A DNA stretch of 64,000 nt from Dendrolimus kikuchii (taxonomy: Eukaryota > Arthropoda > Insecta > Lepidoptera > Lasiocampidae): contig CM034411.1 of the NCBI GenBank assembly GCA_019925095.2, positions 5,805,501 to 5,869,500 of the forward strand, written 5' to 3'. This document shows positions 63,580-64,000 of the stretch, piece after piece. A program made the translations under genes and the position numbers. Position 1 is the first letter of the stretch. Each line of letters opens with the position of its first letter. The notes beneath the pieces were generated by a model that was not told the DNA's origin, searched no databases, and was given only the letters and a program-made list of their open reading frames with translations.

Positions 63580-63811
63580 AGGTGGTAGGGCATTTGCCCG
63601 ACTGGATGCCTACCACCCCTGGTCTAAAGTATGTCGTCATAACAACCTTGAGCTGTGTTCCGGCAATAGTGACCAGGTTCCAGTCTCCCTTAAGAGAGCA
63701 GCAGCGCATTTGTAGCAACTTTGGTGTTGCAAATGTCCATAGGCGATGGTAACCGCTTTCCATCAAGTGGGCCGTCTGCCTGTCTGCTGATCTCCTGCAA
63801 TAAAAAAAAAA
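63580..63811 (+). repeat. Family P polyA retroposon, 5'-truncated
   Basis: From AGGTGGTAGGGCATTTGCCC to CTGATCTCCTGCAATAAAAA. The A tail runs into (TA)n. Confidence 0.88.
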
Positions 63812-64000
63812 GTATATATATATATATATCTATCTCTGTCCTCCCAATTTAGTCTTGGAACTTGGAAGACGTCACCATTTTGTCGTCGGTTCGTTTGTGG
63901 TGTTAAAAACACATACATGTAAGAAATAATAAGATTTTGGCAAATGCAGTGAGTTGTTGAAACAAACTAAATGGCGGCCGCCCTGAAAAGTGATTTGAAT
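63812..64000. other. Window end, unassigned
   Basis: (TA)n then unassigned sequence; nothing recognised. Confidence 0.4.

Overview
This is an insect genome window, most probably from a butterfly or moth. It is an AT-rich background packed with small Helitrons (5' TC, 3' hairpin then CTAG, inserted between A and T), 5'-truncated RTE-type LINE fragments with (TATG)n tails, tRNA-derived SINEs and R1-type LINEs. That mixture is typical of Lepidoptera. There is no prokaryotic gene organisation, no CRISPR array and no rRNA.

Layout. 1-29.5 kb: no convincing host gene; dispersed repeats, including a hAT remnant with a perfect 8-bp target duplication (13.4-14.3 kb), two solo LTRs (9.6-10.0 and 24.0-24.4 kb), Helitrons, foldback MITEs and many copies of a polyA-tailed retroposon here called family P. 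29.6-41.4 kb: a large GC-rich block made of two nearly intact non-LTR retrotransposons. Element A (minus strand, R1 clade) has an intact endonuclease/RT ORF2, an ORF1 with zinc knuckles and a 5' UTR with a repeated 662-bp unit. Element B (plus strand, LOA/I-like, with RNase H) appears to sit inside ORF1 of element A and has both ORFs open. 41.5-53 kb: more LINE and SINE fragments, a ~610-bp repeat called family C, Helitrons and MITEs. 53.6-56.6 kb: the one host gene I can support, a two-exon minus-strand gene for a secreted Cys/Tyr-rich protein; a signal-peptide exon is separated from the main exon by a 2.3-kb intron full of transposons. 56.6-64 kb: repeats again, with one weak TATA/short-ORF candidate near 58.7 kb.

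How it works together. Apart from the Cys-rich gene, the window records overlapping transposition events. Several insertions can be ordered because target-site duplications survive: an RTE fragment in the 5' tip of a Helitron, repeat Q inside a family P copy, one P copy against another, and element B in element A. Intact frames and identical 250-bp 5' UTR repeats say that A and B are young. Family assignments come from motifs read by eye. No database search was possible, and boundaries without target-site duplications are approximate.
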